26,267 nt of DNA, taken from NCBI GenBank assembly GCA_019648995.1, contig BLXT01000744.1, positions 972,840-999,106 of the forward strand. Direction: 5' to 3'. Under the pieces are notes generated by a model. That model was not told the origin of the DNA. It saw only the letters and a program-made list of their open reading frames with translations, and did no database searches. The position numbers and the translations under genes were made by a program. The stretch's first letter is position 1; each line of letters opens with the position of its first letter. This document shows, one piece after another, positions 10,501 to 24,800 of the stretch. The DNA comes from Plakobranchus ocellatus. Taxonomy: Eukaryota; Mollusca; Gastropoda; Plakobranchidae.

Positions 10501-13500
10501 CACTGAAAAATAGAATAATTGTCATAAGTATACAGCAGTCTCTCTTTGTCTTGAAGAGACAAAAGGCTTATGGCAGAACTGAACAGGAAGACATTTTTCA
10601 AGCCAAAAGAGAAAAAAAGTGTTTGGGGATTGGGGAAGATTTAAACAGGAATGTTGAGCCAAACCGTTAGAAGCTCATCATTTATTTTCAGCTAATGTGC
10701 TTGGANNNNNNNNNNNNNNNNNNNNNNNGAGAGAGAGAAGCGTGCACAACACTTTGACTGTAGTTAGGACTCTACTGTTGTGAGCTGCACTGGAACATGC
10801 CCTGTGATTGAACAACCATGCAAAATTATCAAACATGCCAAAACTGCAGACAAAAGAAAAATAGCAACAACAACAACAACAACAACAAGATCTTCAAATA
10901 CTTTAAGAAAACTTATATCTCCAACTGAAGCACACGAAAATGTGCTCATCCTCTAGGAATTGTTTGGTCATCTAAAAGCCAAAAAGTCTTAGACAACAGA
11001 ACAAATAGGTAGAAATTGCAAATCTTAGGAACTTCTGCCAAATCACTGCTATCCAATTAAAAGCGACTACAGTTTTTTGAGTGTGAAAAAAATTATGATT
11101 CTGATATGTTGAATGGCTGATATCAATAGTTTGACAAAGTATTTGAGACATAAAAAAAAAAATTTATGCCTTTTCTGAAAAATTTTTGGCTAAATTCGCA
11201 TCCCTCATTGCTGACAAAAGAAACAATCTAATTTTTTCATTCGTCAAAGTGACATTATGGCTAAGATAAATTATCCTTAATACAGCTTCATTACTCAAAA
11301 ACATTTCTGTTAGAGTCTATTAATTGTCTTTTTAAAACCAGCAATGCAAATACAGAATTGTGTCCCAAGATACAAATTATATAAAAAGTGCACCATTGAC
11401 AGACGTCCAACCACAGCAATGATGCAGTATTTAGCAGTTTTAAAAAAAATTCATTGGATGCTTACTTATTAAAAGGGCAACTTAAATTGTAATACAAACA
11501 GTGTAGTACAATTGCATATCTATACTAAGTCATAAAGTGACATAAAGGTACTGAAAAAACATGCATTAAAGTCAAAACTCATTTTAAGCGTGAACTATAA
11601 TCTAAAATCAAAGAATTTCAAACACGAACAATGTTTAAACTACTAAAAAGTATTTTTGTGGCCCTCTTTATTTGTGCAAGAATTCTTTTCAACATAATGC
11701 ACATTTGATAAAATCAAAAACAAAATGTGAATATGTTTCTGCATCAATTAAGAGAAAGATTATAAATCGATCTTGGTTGCAATATGACCACAAAACCTGA
11801 AACACTGGGGAACTTTCTGTAATAAACATGACTAAACGACCTAAAGAAAAATAAATTCTTTTCAAAATTAGTGAAAAGCAGGCATTTTTTTTTTTCAAAT
11901 AATAATAAGGAAAGTTTATGGTGAATGCATGCTAAATAAATCAACACAATGCAGAAACCTAGTTTAATTACCTCTTTTGACGAATTTATGCCATCTGCAG
12001 TAGTTTTAATGGAAAAAGAAAGCTTAGAGCACCTTTATAGGAAAGCTGATAAATTATGAACAAAACAAATCCCCCAAAAAAGGAAAAATAAGAAAATAAT
12101 TCAATGGACTGATACAAAAATGTTTTCAGAAAGTACAAAATTAAAATAAATTTGCAAAAAAGACAATAAGGCTTCCAAAAAATATATAAATCTAGCAATA
12201 AAAAAAAATAAAACAAAACAAAAAACAGAAGCATTTGATAATCTAAACCGGCAAGATGGCAGCATTTTTTTGTTGTTGTTCAATCAAGTGTATAGGGTGA
12301 ATTTATAGTTAAATAAGCACCAAATAGTGGGGCTCATTCAGCTTTAAATCTGATTAAAAAAATTTTCTGTAACATTGAAGTGCTTTCAGATTACAATGAT
12401 TGAATTTTTCTAGATATTTTATTTTCACAATTCCTTTGCATGTATAAATCAAACCAAGTGTGCAATCCCAAAAGACTTGGCACAATTTATCTGGGTCTAA
12501 ATTGTGTATATTTTGAAGATTATGAACATTAAAAAAAAATTTTTCTGATATAATGAGAAGTCAAGATAGGCTGTTCTCATTCTTCAAGGAGAGGTGTGCA
12601 TTTAAAAAACTTTTCTACAAGAGCATCATAAAGAAAGAAAAACTAACCTGAAATATTAAGTGCTTAAAACCATTGAGGATAGGTCTGATCTCAAGAATAG
12701 TAAATTTTTTGCACAAACTTGATTTATTAAAAAAACAGATGCATTAATTAATGACTGCAATTCAAAGAAATAAAATTACCTTGAGACAGAGCAGGAACAT
12801 GAGCAAGCCTTGCACCCAGCGTAGAATGCTGTGCAGGAGAATCGTTACACCCAGACGAGATGGAACAGAGATGTCTGCAAGGAAACTGTCAATCTGTCGA
12901 GTCGCTGTGACCACACAGGCTATGTAGAGGGCAGACTGGGTCCAAGCAGCTACAAGAACCATCAGGTCCACCCAGTTCCAGACCTGAGTCAGAAACTTGC
13001 AGAGGCCTTGGCATTTGACCCTTGATAGCAGCACTACAAGCAAGTACAGGAGGAAGACGGCAAACATCACCTGGTTTTGGGAGAAAAAAAAAGTTGATAT
13101 GGTAGAAACAGTGATAAGTTAGTTTATTGTGCTTCTTTGTTGAAGTAAATAAGAGCGAATAAATATCATTTGACACCCTGACTGGCTGTGTCATTTCTGG
13201 CTAGTTAAGCCAGAGACGGATCACCAACTGCTGATGAAAGGTCCCTGCATGTTTCAGAAGAACAGTGTTTTACATGCTCCATCAACATCCCATACTGCCG
13301 TACAAATTAAAGAGCAGTATCTTAATGGTGACGATACTGCTCTTTACTTGCTACTGCAGCATGTCCCTTAAAACAACTCTATGATAAGCTAACTATAATT
13401 TTTATTCATTTACCATTTTATTATCACTAACAAGACGAAATGTAATTTCCAATACCAGGAAACCCAATAATGCTAAAAAGATCAAATTGAATACTTTTTC

Positions 13501-16500
13501 AAGATAAAACTATTTCTTGACATTTTATAGAACAATAGGCTAAACACCCTCAGAAAAAAAAGAAACATATAAAGAAAAAATATATAAAAAATAGCACATA
13601 TCAGTCCTACCTGGCAAACCATTAAAGCATCAACAACGCCTGATGTAAACTTCAGCAACTTCTCTGTCTGAATGTTAGAGCTTGTGAGAACACCACCTTA
13701 AAATTGATTAAAAAAAAAAAAAAAAAAAGGGAAAGGCTTTGTATTCATTTGTCATTTCAGGTAAAATTACTTTGAAAGTTTTATCCCTGGAAACAAAATA
13801 ATTGAGTACCTGTATATCTCAAAAACTAAATTTAAGTAACAAGATGTATCATTTTTTTTGTACTTTCATTGATGACTTGCACATGTGGTGTATAGCCAAA
13901 ATAAGTTATCTCAATATAAATTCTCATACAAGAACAAATATGAATTAAGTTAATGGCACATCAACAACATCAACAATAACAAAAACCAAATAAAAAGCCC
14001 TCACAAAAATCTTGTCAGTTGCCTTTTCCTCTGACAAAATGCAACTTATATTGTATTTATCTAACATAAGATGTAACTTTTTAATTGAATGTATTTTATT
14101 TTTAGCACCGAGATAGTCTCCGGCACCAAGCCAGATATGTAGAATTATGATTGGGGATGAAAAGGGCCTGAAAAGAATACAGTATGAGAGAGGCGCAAAT
14201 CTCTTCAAATAGGCAAATCAGTACAAGGATAATTTCTCACCTGAGACAGCAAATTCTGCAAGCAACGTCACACAGGAAGTGAGGTCATGACTAGGACTGT
14301 ATAGACAAAACTCAACAAACACTGCCCTGGTGTTGAGATCAAGCCAGCCCTGGGTCTGCAGACCACTCAATGCATCCAGTGTATCATTATATGTTTGGCC
14401 AAGGTGCTGGACATAACCTGAGCCTGGGTACAGCACTTTTTGTCCAAATTTAGATGGCCTGTGAAAAACATAGTTTTGGAAGAATGTTTTCTTTCTTTTT
14501 GTTCTACTCTTGCTTTAAAAACTAATTTAAAATAAATTTTCATATCAAACTCATTTGTTTCAACCTTGATTATTACAAAAGGAATAACAATAGCATTTAT
14601 TGATAAAAAGAAAATTAAACTACTTCTCTATTGCAGAAACATACATGTCCAACTGTTTGGCTGATGAGAATGTCCATGTAGCGGACGTCTGGTCATTGAG
14701 CCAGCCAGGGCTGTAGGGGTCAGTGAGAGGGCTAGAGGAAACATCTGTGTCTACACAGCGATGAGTGACCAGCTCTGGCACAGACTGTAGAGACAAGCTC
14801 GAGTCCGCAGGGCAAGACACTGGAGGAATACAAAGACATAAGTGGCTTACTCCCAATACTTGTGCGTTCACTCTGAAAACCTGGGCTTATGCTAAACATA
14901 AAATGTGTGGTGCTTTAGAAAGAGTGGACTAAGATAAAAAAAAATACATTGGAGCAAATATATAAGTTTCTTTTGTAAGAATTCCTCACAATTCAAGATC
15001 ATGGTAGTACGTTTATTCATTGTTGAAATAACATTTAAAAAAACACCAAAATTACTAGAATAATATTGGCATGTTTTTTCCCCAAATATCTACTCTGGAC
15101 TTCAGTCAATTTTTTTTTCCAGCACAACGAAATGGTAACTAATGAGTTCAGAGGCTTAGATGGTAAAAAATGGTGTTAATTCATGTCAAACACTGATATC
15201 TGGATTCAACGTATCTATACATCTAACTATTTATTGTCTTTTGTATTAAAAGGTGAGAATTAAACACACACAAATTATTGCTAATCTTGAGCACACATTT
15301 GGGATCATTGGTAGGTGATGTCTTTCTTTCTTTTTCTGCCACTAACCATTGTCTTTCTTTCTTTTTCTACCACTAACCATTTGCGGTGCGGAATTGCCTC
15401 ATTTGAGCTGTGCCCATTAGGAAACCAAAGCTCTCTGTTTCATGTTGCTCCTGGTAATGTACTGTTGGGGCCAGAACACTTTCTGACCAGGTCCAGAAGT
15501 CTGAGATGCTGCACATAAACATGAAAAAAATTACAGCAAGAAAAGAATTAAGATGATATTTTTTTCTTCTTTAAACCTGCATACAAACATATTTGCAAAA
15601 TTTTAAAGGAAACAATTGCAAGATTAAACTGAATTAAGCTTCAGCTAGAAACAGAAAAATAAAACCATTTCTACTGGGTTGTTTAAGTAGAAAGTAATGT
15701 TCACTATACTACTTGTAGGTAACATAAAAAGGACACTTTAAAATAAAAGTCTTTGACACTTCATAGCCTTTGGTACAAACATTAACAAAATCATCAAAGC
15801 AGAAGACAACCTTTTCAAATTTGTAAAGTTGAGCCCATCATTGGAGTTCACTGTCCCATCCACGTTGGCCAGCAACTTGCCATGGATGGAGTCAAAGGTC
15901 ATGAAAGCCCCACCAGCGCCACCTGCCCCCATGCCACTGAAATTGATAAACACCATGGCCAGCAGCAAGGCAAACATGAAGGTGAAGAGTGTGACCTCTC
16001 TCAGCATTGTCTGCAGCTGTAGTTTCTTGCGCCCTTCAAGTTTGGCCTGAAGTAGAGCAAAGCCTCCCAGAGGCCTGAACTTGATATCCTGACAGAGAAG
16101 AATATTTCAATTTATACTTTAGATTACATCTGTGCTTTGTTGATAAAAATATGGTTTATAAGAATATGCATGTGCAAAGAAAAATCTTTCTTGCAAAAAA
16201 AAAAAGAAAAGCTGGAATCTTTAGAAAACAAATTTCATTGTATTTTTTCTTTACAGGGATAGGAACACCAAGTGTCTTATTGATTATTTTTGTTATCTAT
16301 AACTCTTTAAAAAAAACAACAATTCTTTGGGAATTTCCAATCAGGCTTTCCCTCTCTCTTTTCCCTTTTCCATTCATCATCTTCGTAGAGGAAAAGAGGG
16401 AGATGACAAAAGGACAAATGTACAATTTTAGACCTTTCAAACAGTTTTTGGGGCAGAAAGAGAATCTATACAGACAGCCTTTCTGTAACCAAATGATGTA

Positions 16501-19500
16501 CATTACTGGAGTGTTAAGTTCATGAAAGATCTTAACTTTATTTGGCTGGAAGAAAAGTAGTCAGGGAAACCATGTCCAGTAATGAATAATAAGAGACACA
16601 CGAAACATCAGGCTTTTTGCTGTTGAAAATATTTCACTTTTGCTCTTTACCTTTATCTGCTCATTTGATTCCACAGTGGGCTTAATATCAATAGTGTCTG
16701 CACCCTCATCCTGAGTATTGTTCATGAAAAAGGCAGTCAAAAGTGCAAGGATGAGAACCTGAAAGGAATTGTTGTTGCAGAATTCATGAAAGGTCAAGAT
16801 ACATAACCACCGCAGCATCTAAAAGCAAGTAAATAATTTAGAAATCTATTTTCATACCTAGATATAAATCTACGCCTAGAATTAAATTGTCAAGGCTATA
16901 GAGACTATCTAAGCTCATCTAGACTATCAAGAAATTTAATCTATATTTAGGGTCTAGAATCTTCAGGAAAAATTTGACCTTGCTCTGACTAAATTGTTGA
17001 GTTAATGACCCCAACTGCAAGACACAAATGACTTTAATCTTAGATCCAAGGCTAAAAGGCATTGCACCATGGTGCCTATAAATCCATCTCGCATTAACTG
17101 GCACTGTGGTGCCAATGAATGTACTTTCTTTATGAAAATTGAAAACAAAAAAGCAGTTTATTCTCAAACATGTAAAAAAACAAAAAGAAGAAAGTAAATT
17201 GAATCCCTACATTCTGATTATAAGAGAGAGAAGAGAAGAAAAAACAAAGGCAAAGTACCTCACCATATCATATGCAAAGAAAAAAATCAGGACAATGAGG
17301 AAAGCAGGGGGACCAGGAGTAGGGTCCACATTTAATTCTTGGCAGGTAGCATGGTAAAGTAGTTTGCTTTTTGCCGTCCTTTCCAGTACTAATAGGCAAC
17401 AACCCATCTGATGCTGGGTGAATACCATGGAGTATGTAGAAAATTTTTGTCTCTGACTGGAATTGAACAGGTGAACTCTTTGCATGCTTGCAAAGCAGAT
17501 ACTGATTGAGCTTCTGCTACCCTCTCACCCCCCCCCCCCCCCCCCCCNNAAATTAAAACCTGTAAGATGAGATGGTTAAAGGTTCTTCTGTTCAAAAACG
17601 AAACTAACCCATTTCAGTTTGCACATTACATGCAACACAGGCATGACCTGAGCAATGAAAATAAAGAGCTGAACATACCCTGAGAGGCTCCACCACCAGG
17701 ATGGAAATCAATATACTGCAGCAAAGGGACACAACCCATTTGAGCGCTGCATTTGAGCCAAATCTGTCATGAAGAAAGAAAAAAAAAAGAAATCATTTAT
17801 TTCATTCAAGATTCTGCAAGATACTTCAGCATAGTGACATAACTTTAGGAGGCAAAAGATGGATTAACAAAAAAATTAAAGATTTGATTCTAGAAAAAAA
17901 AATGTATTTCTTTATCGTCTGTCAAAACAACAAATAAGATGCAGAGAAGAAGAAAAAAGCACTGTCTAAAATAAAAATAAAAACATGGCTTGACAATTTC
18001 AAATCATGTTTGATTGTTCAATTACTTTAAATATGCTCTCCTTAAATATTTGTCGGTTTTAATAATTCTTTAAAAAGATTTATGCCCATATGTCTTTATT
18101 GAGTCTCATACAGGGCATGTATAAGTTAAGTATTTTAAAGTCTACTATAAAATAAATATCAGACCATTGTAAGCTGGACTCAGTATTCTCTAAAAAAATC
18201 ATCAAATTAAGCAACCTGAAAAAATGGAAGAGCAAATCAAAGGACACACAAATAATCCCAAACAACCTTACCTGTAACCATAAAGCAAAACCAAGATGGC
18301 AGCCAAAAGACACAACTTGATGCAAACTGCATATGCCAGGTACACACACCAGTGAGGCAACAGCAAAGGGCAACAACTGCTATCGCTGCTGGGTGGATAT
18401 GTTAGCTGGGTCAGATGGTGCAGGGGCAGAGGAAGACCTTGGGATGTTGTAGTGCTCAGAGATCTTCGAAAACCTAAAACATGAAAAGGAAAGTTGATTG
18501 CAGTTTGTCTTGTGGTTCAAAGCTCTTGAGGCCGAATGAAATACAGGAGTAAATATGCCTAACTCAATCACAATGGTTGTGATAAAAATATGTCAACACA
18601 TACCTGAAATTTAAACACCAACATAACTTCAGAAACTCCCTTTTCACTCTTTATAAATTTTATGGCAATCCATCAGCCTCTGAAACTGGGCTTTTTGCAC
18701 TGTAAACATTGAGTCCTCGTTTCAAACAAATTTAAATAAAAAAAAAATGTAGCCTCTCTAACTTAAGTGAGAGTAAATTGTATTATATAACCAGCATAGA
18801 AACCAAACAACAGCAATAAGTTGCACATTGATTTACTTTGAATAATAATTGGTAAAAAGTCCCATTTTATTTTCGAAACTATGACAGGATATATTTTTTG
18901 GTCTGAGTACAGAAAATAATAGTCTATGTGATAAAAGTTTGTTTACCGTAATTATCTGACAGGGAGCTTTTGGATTTATTTGATGCTGAGACAATGTTTG
19001 GTCGATGAATATCTCGCCATACCACTGAAGAGCTGTCACGTCTGCTGCTGGCACTGCCACTAGTTGCTGGAGCGCCCCGCACACTACTGCTGCTATGAGA
19101 TCCAGATTTGGAGCTGCGTCTGGAAAAAGAAGCATAGATGGTAAAAAAACCCCAAAAAACTGTCACTGTAACAAATCAAACTAAAACAGTTTCACATGAG
19201 GCTGTTATCTGATACTTTTTAATTCTCATAAGAAAAATAACCCCAGATAGATAAAACATATTTTATGTTATAAAAGATTTCTAAGTCACATGTACACCAA
19301 AAACACTTAAATCTGTAAAATTAATTTTCTTTTTCTCCAAAAATAAAAAATTTGCTTTTTAACAACACAATCTTTATACACATTTAAAACCAGTAATATA
19401 AAGACCTAACACAAAAATCCATTGAAGGTCTCCCTCATATCTACTTTCTTAAATTATTTTGCCTTGCAACTTAATTCTGTTGTTTTACTACAAAAATGTG

Positions 19501-21856
19501 AGACTGAAATAGACTATTTATTTTCCCTAAATGGCAGGTTGAATTTAAGAAAACATCTACATCATTGATTTTTTTTTTTAAAAGCTGACCTGTCTCCATG
19601 TGGGACCAGTTCTGCATCTCTACGAGGGTTGAATGGAAGTGGCTTGCTGGGAGCCGTCACTTGAAGCTCCTCCAACCCTTCATTCACCCATTCATCATCA
19701 GAGTCAAACAGATCCATCATGCTGTCTCGCTTTTGTCTGAACATGATTTTTTGACATCAGAATAAGAACAGATTGTATTTTGTACTGTGTGAGAGTCTTT
19801 AATTTTTTACGAAAAAGTGTAGAACCAAGTTTTTGTAATTTAAACTGAATAGCTCATGTTCAGTTTGGGGGGGGGACCATTCACAGGATAAAAACTGATA
19901 TAGGAAGAGGTTTGCAAAATGGGAAAAAATACATTACTTTTTCCATCACTTGATAGAGAAACACAGGAAAAAAAAGGCAATCTATTTACCATTATAATCA
20001 TCCACTTACATATCTCTGGACAAAGGAAAGTAAGAAAAAAATCTGGAAATATTTCTAGATCTAGATTAACTAGAAAACAAATTGGATTTTATGAGCCTAG
20101 CATCGCAAAAAAAAAAAAAAAAGACAGTAACTCTTATAATTACATTTAACAGAGTTCCACATATGATAAATTCACATTACTCATACTCCCAAGCCAGATC
20201 AGTCAGATGTAAGTGACTGACAAAGCCAGAAACTGCCCTCTATAAGCACTGCAATGGTAAAAGCTGCATACAAATATAATTGATTGCTTAGCTATAAAAT
20301 TTTGGAATTGCCCATAAAGCACTGAAAAGAAGAAAAAAAAAACAAGTAAGAAAAGCTTGTTTGTGATATGTGACTCATTAAGACTTGTCCCCATACAAGT
20401 ATTTATTGCATAGAGAAAGGGAACCATTCAAGGAGTCTTTTGTAGACATAAAAATCAATTTCAACTTCAAAGAGTCTTATAAATAAACCAATTTTATTTT
20501 TCATTCTGCTCACGTAAAAAAAAAAAAAAAAGATATCCAGGAAGGAATTTTATTTTACCTCAACTCTTGTGAAATTTTTCGCTTTCTGTCTCTTTCTTCA
20601 TCACGAGCAATTTCGGCATCCATCTCATCCAACCTTTGCTGCAGATCCTCATCGCTGTCGTCTACGGACTATGGGAAAGGAGAAGTGCAAAAAATTCATA
20701 CAGTGACACCCAGGAAAAAAAATGACATTAAAAAAAAAAAAGCAGGAAGAAAAATGCAAGCAGCATATGTGTCTTGATACATCCGAAAATTGCACTCTAT
20801 AAGCTTTTCAATGACGAAAACTGCAGAAAGAAAAGTTGTAACTTTTCCTATAAAAGAAAAAGGTAAAAGAAAAAACTTTGAGCCCATCTTTCTAATAAGT
20901 ATTATTAAAATTAGCATCAAGACAAATATTTAAAAAGACAAAAAAAGGGATTAAAAGTATGGTATATTTTTGTATGGAAAACTTACTTCTGTTTTTGTTA
21001 GACATACGACAGATGTTTTGAATACAGTCCAAAATAGCAGGCTCTACAAAGACAAAAATTTCCACAATTCTTGTTTTGACTGTTTTAATACTAAAAACTA
21101 AACAAGAATAAACATTTTAAAAAGAAAAATTTCACTTTAATCCTTTTTTTTTGCTCACAAAAATGCCTGTCACAAATTGCCTCTTTCTCAAAAGATTTTT
21201 CTTTTCAAACAAAAATAACTTTCCATCCTTTCCAGGAAAAACTGGCTGAAGAAACATGAAAGCAATTGAAATAAAAAGCTAAATATTTCCTATACTTTTC
21301 CTAAATTATCTTTGCCTAAATTATTTTAAAGAATTAAAAATATTTCCTGCAGGAGTGTAAGAAAAGATACATTCTTACTTTGCTGCCAGAGAAGAGTGTT
21401 CTGGTTGAACGACTGCTTCTCCGTGATGCAAAGCTGTTGTCTGCTGCTGCTGATGTCCCTCCTGCCTGGCTTGTTGCTGATGATGGACCAGCTCCTCTCT
21501 GATGACCTTTGACCTGTGCCTTGACCTGTTTGATCCAGGTCGGCATGCGGTCTGGCCAGCTCTGCATGATGGTGTCCCTACTCCACAGTTCCTTTTATCG
21601 AGAAACGAAAACATATTATGAATGCAGATCTTTTTTTTCCTACCTACTTCAACCTCTAAAAATCATTCATTTAATATGTCCATTCATGTTTGTATCATCC
21701 ACTTACCGACTAGCCATCATCAAAAATGTTTGTTCATATTTATCCAAATTTATATTTATAAAATTTTTAAACCCAGTGAATGGAATAACTGATTATGACA
21801 TCTTTTTTCAAACTTACATAAATGCTCTGATTCTTTTATCTATGATATAAAAAGAA

Positions 21857-21891
<35 letters not shown>

Positions 21892-24800
21892 GAGAGAGAG
21901 AGAGAGAGAGAGAAAAGATACTCACTTTCTTTCCCAGCACTGGTGGCCGCACTCTATTCATGTTACTATCAGTGCTCCCTCTACGGGCAAATCTATGCAT
22001 TGGAACTGTTCTTTTCAGGCCAACTGGTACCTTGGGTTGGAGACAGTATCAAAACAAAAGAATTAGTTTTAGAAAAACGAAGAGAAGCCACAAAAAAACC
22101 CTTTTCAAAATAAAAAAAAGAACCCATCATTATTATATCCTTAATTGTTTCTTTGTTGCACAGGTTTTGTTTTGAGATGAACGCATTGAACACTTTTGAA
22201 GGATACATTTATTTGGATAGTCAGTACTTGAAAGGATAAAAACCACGATCTGCTTGCAATATTCATGCCTTGCAGGGAGCTTATGTAAAAGAAAGTTTTA
22301 AAAAAAGAAGATACAAGCTTGAAACTTGTGATAGAGAAAAAAAGTGCAGCAAAAACCTGCTTTTTTTCTCTTTCTTCCTCTTCACATACCCCATCTGAAA
22401 CAGACATTGACAATGATGTTTCTCCACTCAAACGTGTTCTCAGTTATCCTTATAAAGCTTTGTTGCTACCCTTACTTATTGCTTATGACTTGAAAATTTA
22501 GAAAAAACTTATTTTCTGTCTACCTCCACTGCAATTACTTCAATTTTTCTTGTGATTGCTAAGTGTTCTGAACCTTTGTGTCACAAAATATGTTTTGACA
22601 ATTGTAGTTACTTCTGCCTTGTGGTTTTAATTAATGAATAGCTTCTATTCATTCGACTTTTTTTTCCATCCATGATATTCTCATCATTCTTCTGATAAAC
22701 CACATTGCTACTGCTTCCAATTTTCTCTCTGTTTCATGTCCAACAATCACTACCATATAATAGTACTGACCATACATGTTTTCATTACCATTAATTTGGT
22801 TTTCATACTTATGGCTTTTCTGGAAAACACATAATTAGAGAATGCCATGCTTGCGAGCTTTGGTGATCAAGTCTCACAAGAGAACTTGGACTTTAATACC
22901 TGTCATTTTGCTTGCAATCTTTTTGAGTCCTGACGTGATATGATTTTAAGGGAGGGAACTAAAAAAAATACGCTTACCCCTAAAGATTCAGTGGTGCTTT
23001 CCCTGTCTATGGCAGGCACCCAGTCCCCTAGTGGTGTCACCGTTCTGAAGGATCCCTCATCCCTACTGTACAGATCACACATGGCTTCGATCTCTAGGGT
23101 CTGAGCTGAGCTTGGTCGTAGGATCTCCTGAAACATGCTCTCCTACATGGGCGTGAGTGCACACAAAGAAAACAGGAGGAAAAAGTCAGGTGAGTGTACA
23201 TAATTCAAATATGGATAAAAAAACACATTTTTTTTTTGGAAGTGTTTATGTGTTTGCCTTTATTATTTATTTATTGAAAAAAGCCTATTGAACCTCTTCA
23301 ATCTCAATACTGATGAACCAAATATTCAGCAATTTGAAGGCGTTTTTTAGATTTCATGATTGATCCTTCTGGGTTATTTATCATGATAGTTTGGATACTA
23401 TATACTTTATCCTCATAATTTGGGTACTTTGATTATCTGGACAGCTTATTGATGACATTACACTCCAATGTAAATAACAAAAAAAAAAACAAAACAAAAA
23501 AAAACACAGCCACTGTATAGATAAGAATGAGAGCTGTTCATTTATATTAAAGTTGTCCCTTTTTGAAATGACTGCATAAACTAAAACACACATACTACGA
23601 GTCTTATGAGCCAAATTAATCAAAGACAAAAGAAAAAATGTATTAAAAAACAAAAGGATTTTTTTCAGGAACAATTAAAACAAGCCAAATTGATCGTAAT
23701 TTTTCCGCAGATGATTTTATAGAAACCAAGATTATTTATTTTTTTTGTAGAAAGAAAAATAGTACATCCACTCAAAAGCTGAGCACCAACAATTAACCAG
23801 CTTTCTAGTGCATGATCTATTTCATCAGAATAATTTGTGAGCAACAGTGTAGATGACATATTAAAATAAAATAACAATTCAAGGCACGTTATACATAATA
23901 TTTTCTCTTTATTTTTTTCCAAAATGTCTAACAATGCACACACACAAAATAACCCTATTCTGCAAAATCAAAATGAAACAATGCATAGCAAATTGCGTGA
24001 GATATTTTCCCATACCTTGCACCTACTCCTCTTGAAAACAAATGCAAGACCAAAGAGGAAAGGCACCACCATCAGTGTAGACGTCAAAGCCACAACCACC
24101 TCCTCCCACCCGTACGCTCCATGCCAAGAGTCTTGCTCTAGCTCTTGTCGACTTTTGAAAGCACCGTACCAGACAGCATTGACACACATGTAGAGGTAGA
24201 TGCAGGTAAGCAGCACTGTTGCACGCTGAACACGGGTGAAACGGCTGTGGTCAGGCCGCTCGGACACGGATAACCAAGCGTGAATGTCCGCCAAGCTGTG
24301 GCCCAGTATGGATGTGAAACAAGCCTTGTGACGAAGCATTTCCTCCTCTCCTGAAAAGACAAGATGAGGAAATGCTGAACTACAAGTGGCTATAAGCAGA
24401 GATATGAAGAGTCAGATGACAAACTGGACAGCTAGAAAAAACACCAAGCAATCAAAATATAGAAAAGAGAAAGAAAGCAAGGGAAACAAATAGTGTGATG
24501 AGTTATAATTCAAGCAAAATACTGTGATAAATTATAATTAAAGCAAAGCATTGGCCGACGAACATTTACCTGCAACTTTCACGGTCTTCTGCACAACACC
24601 ATCCTCCATTTCTAAAGACAGCCAGCTGTTGATGAGAAAAGTGTAGCGAGCACCAGTCTGCAAATCCTTCACAGCAATGTGAGACACAAACCAGGCCGGT
24701 GACAGCCCCAAGTTGTCATGCCACACGAGGACCTTTGTAAGCTCGCCAAGGTTTTCTGCATGGCTAATGAGGAAAACATCTCTAGACCCACGCTGAAATG

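Larger units (their letters stand above)
10005..12779 (-). other. Longest intron (R-S), no exon seen
   Basis: It splits TM9 from TM10. It contains a (CAA)8 run (10865-10888), the N gap, a short GA run and AT-rich sequence. The protein joins without missing residues across it, so no hidden coding exon is expected. I recognise no RNA gene in it. Confidence 0.8.

Noticed and set aside
17450..17527. Functional tRNA gene (Ala-like)
   Set aside because: Box A and B are degenerate, the acceptor stem does not pair and a non-tRNA body follows. A SINE fits better.
22141..22431. Possible extra loop exon ending SMSVSDG before a GTATGT
   Set aside because: The only nearby acceptor gives phase 2 to 0, which cannot sit between exons D and E (both junctions phase 0). 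The upstream tract on that strand is purine-rich.
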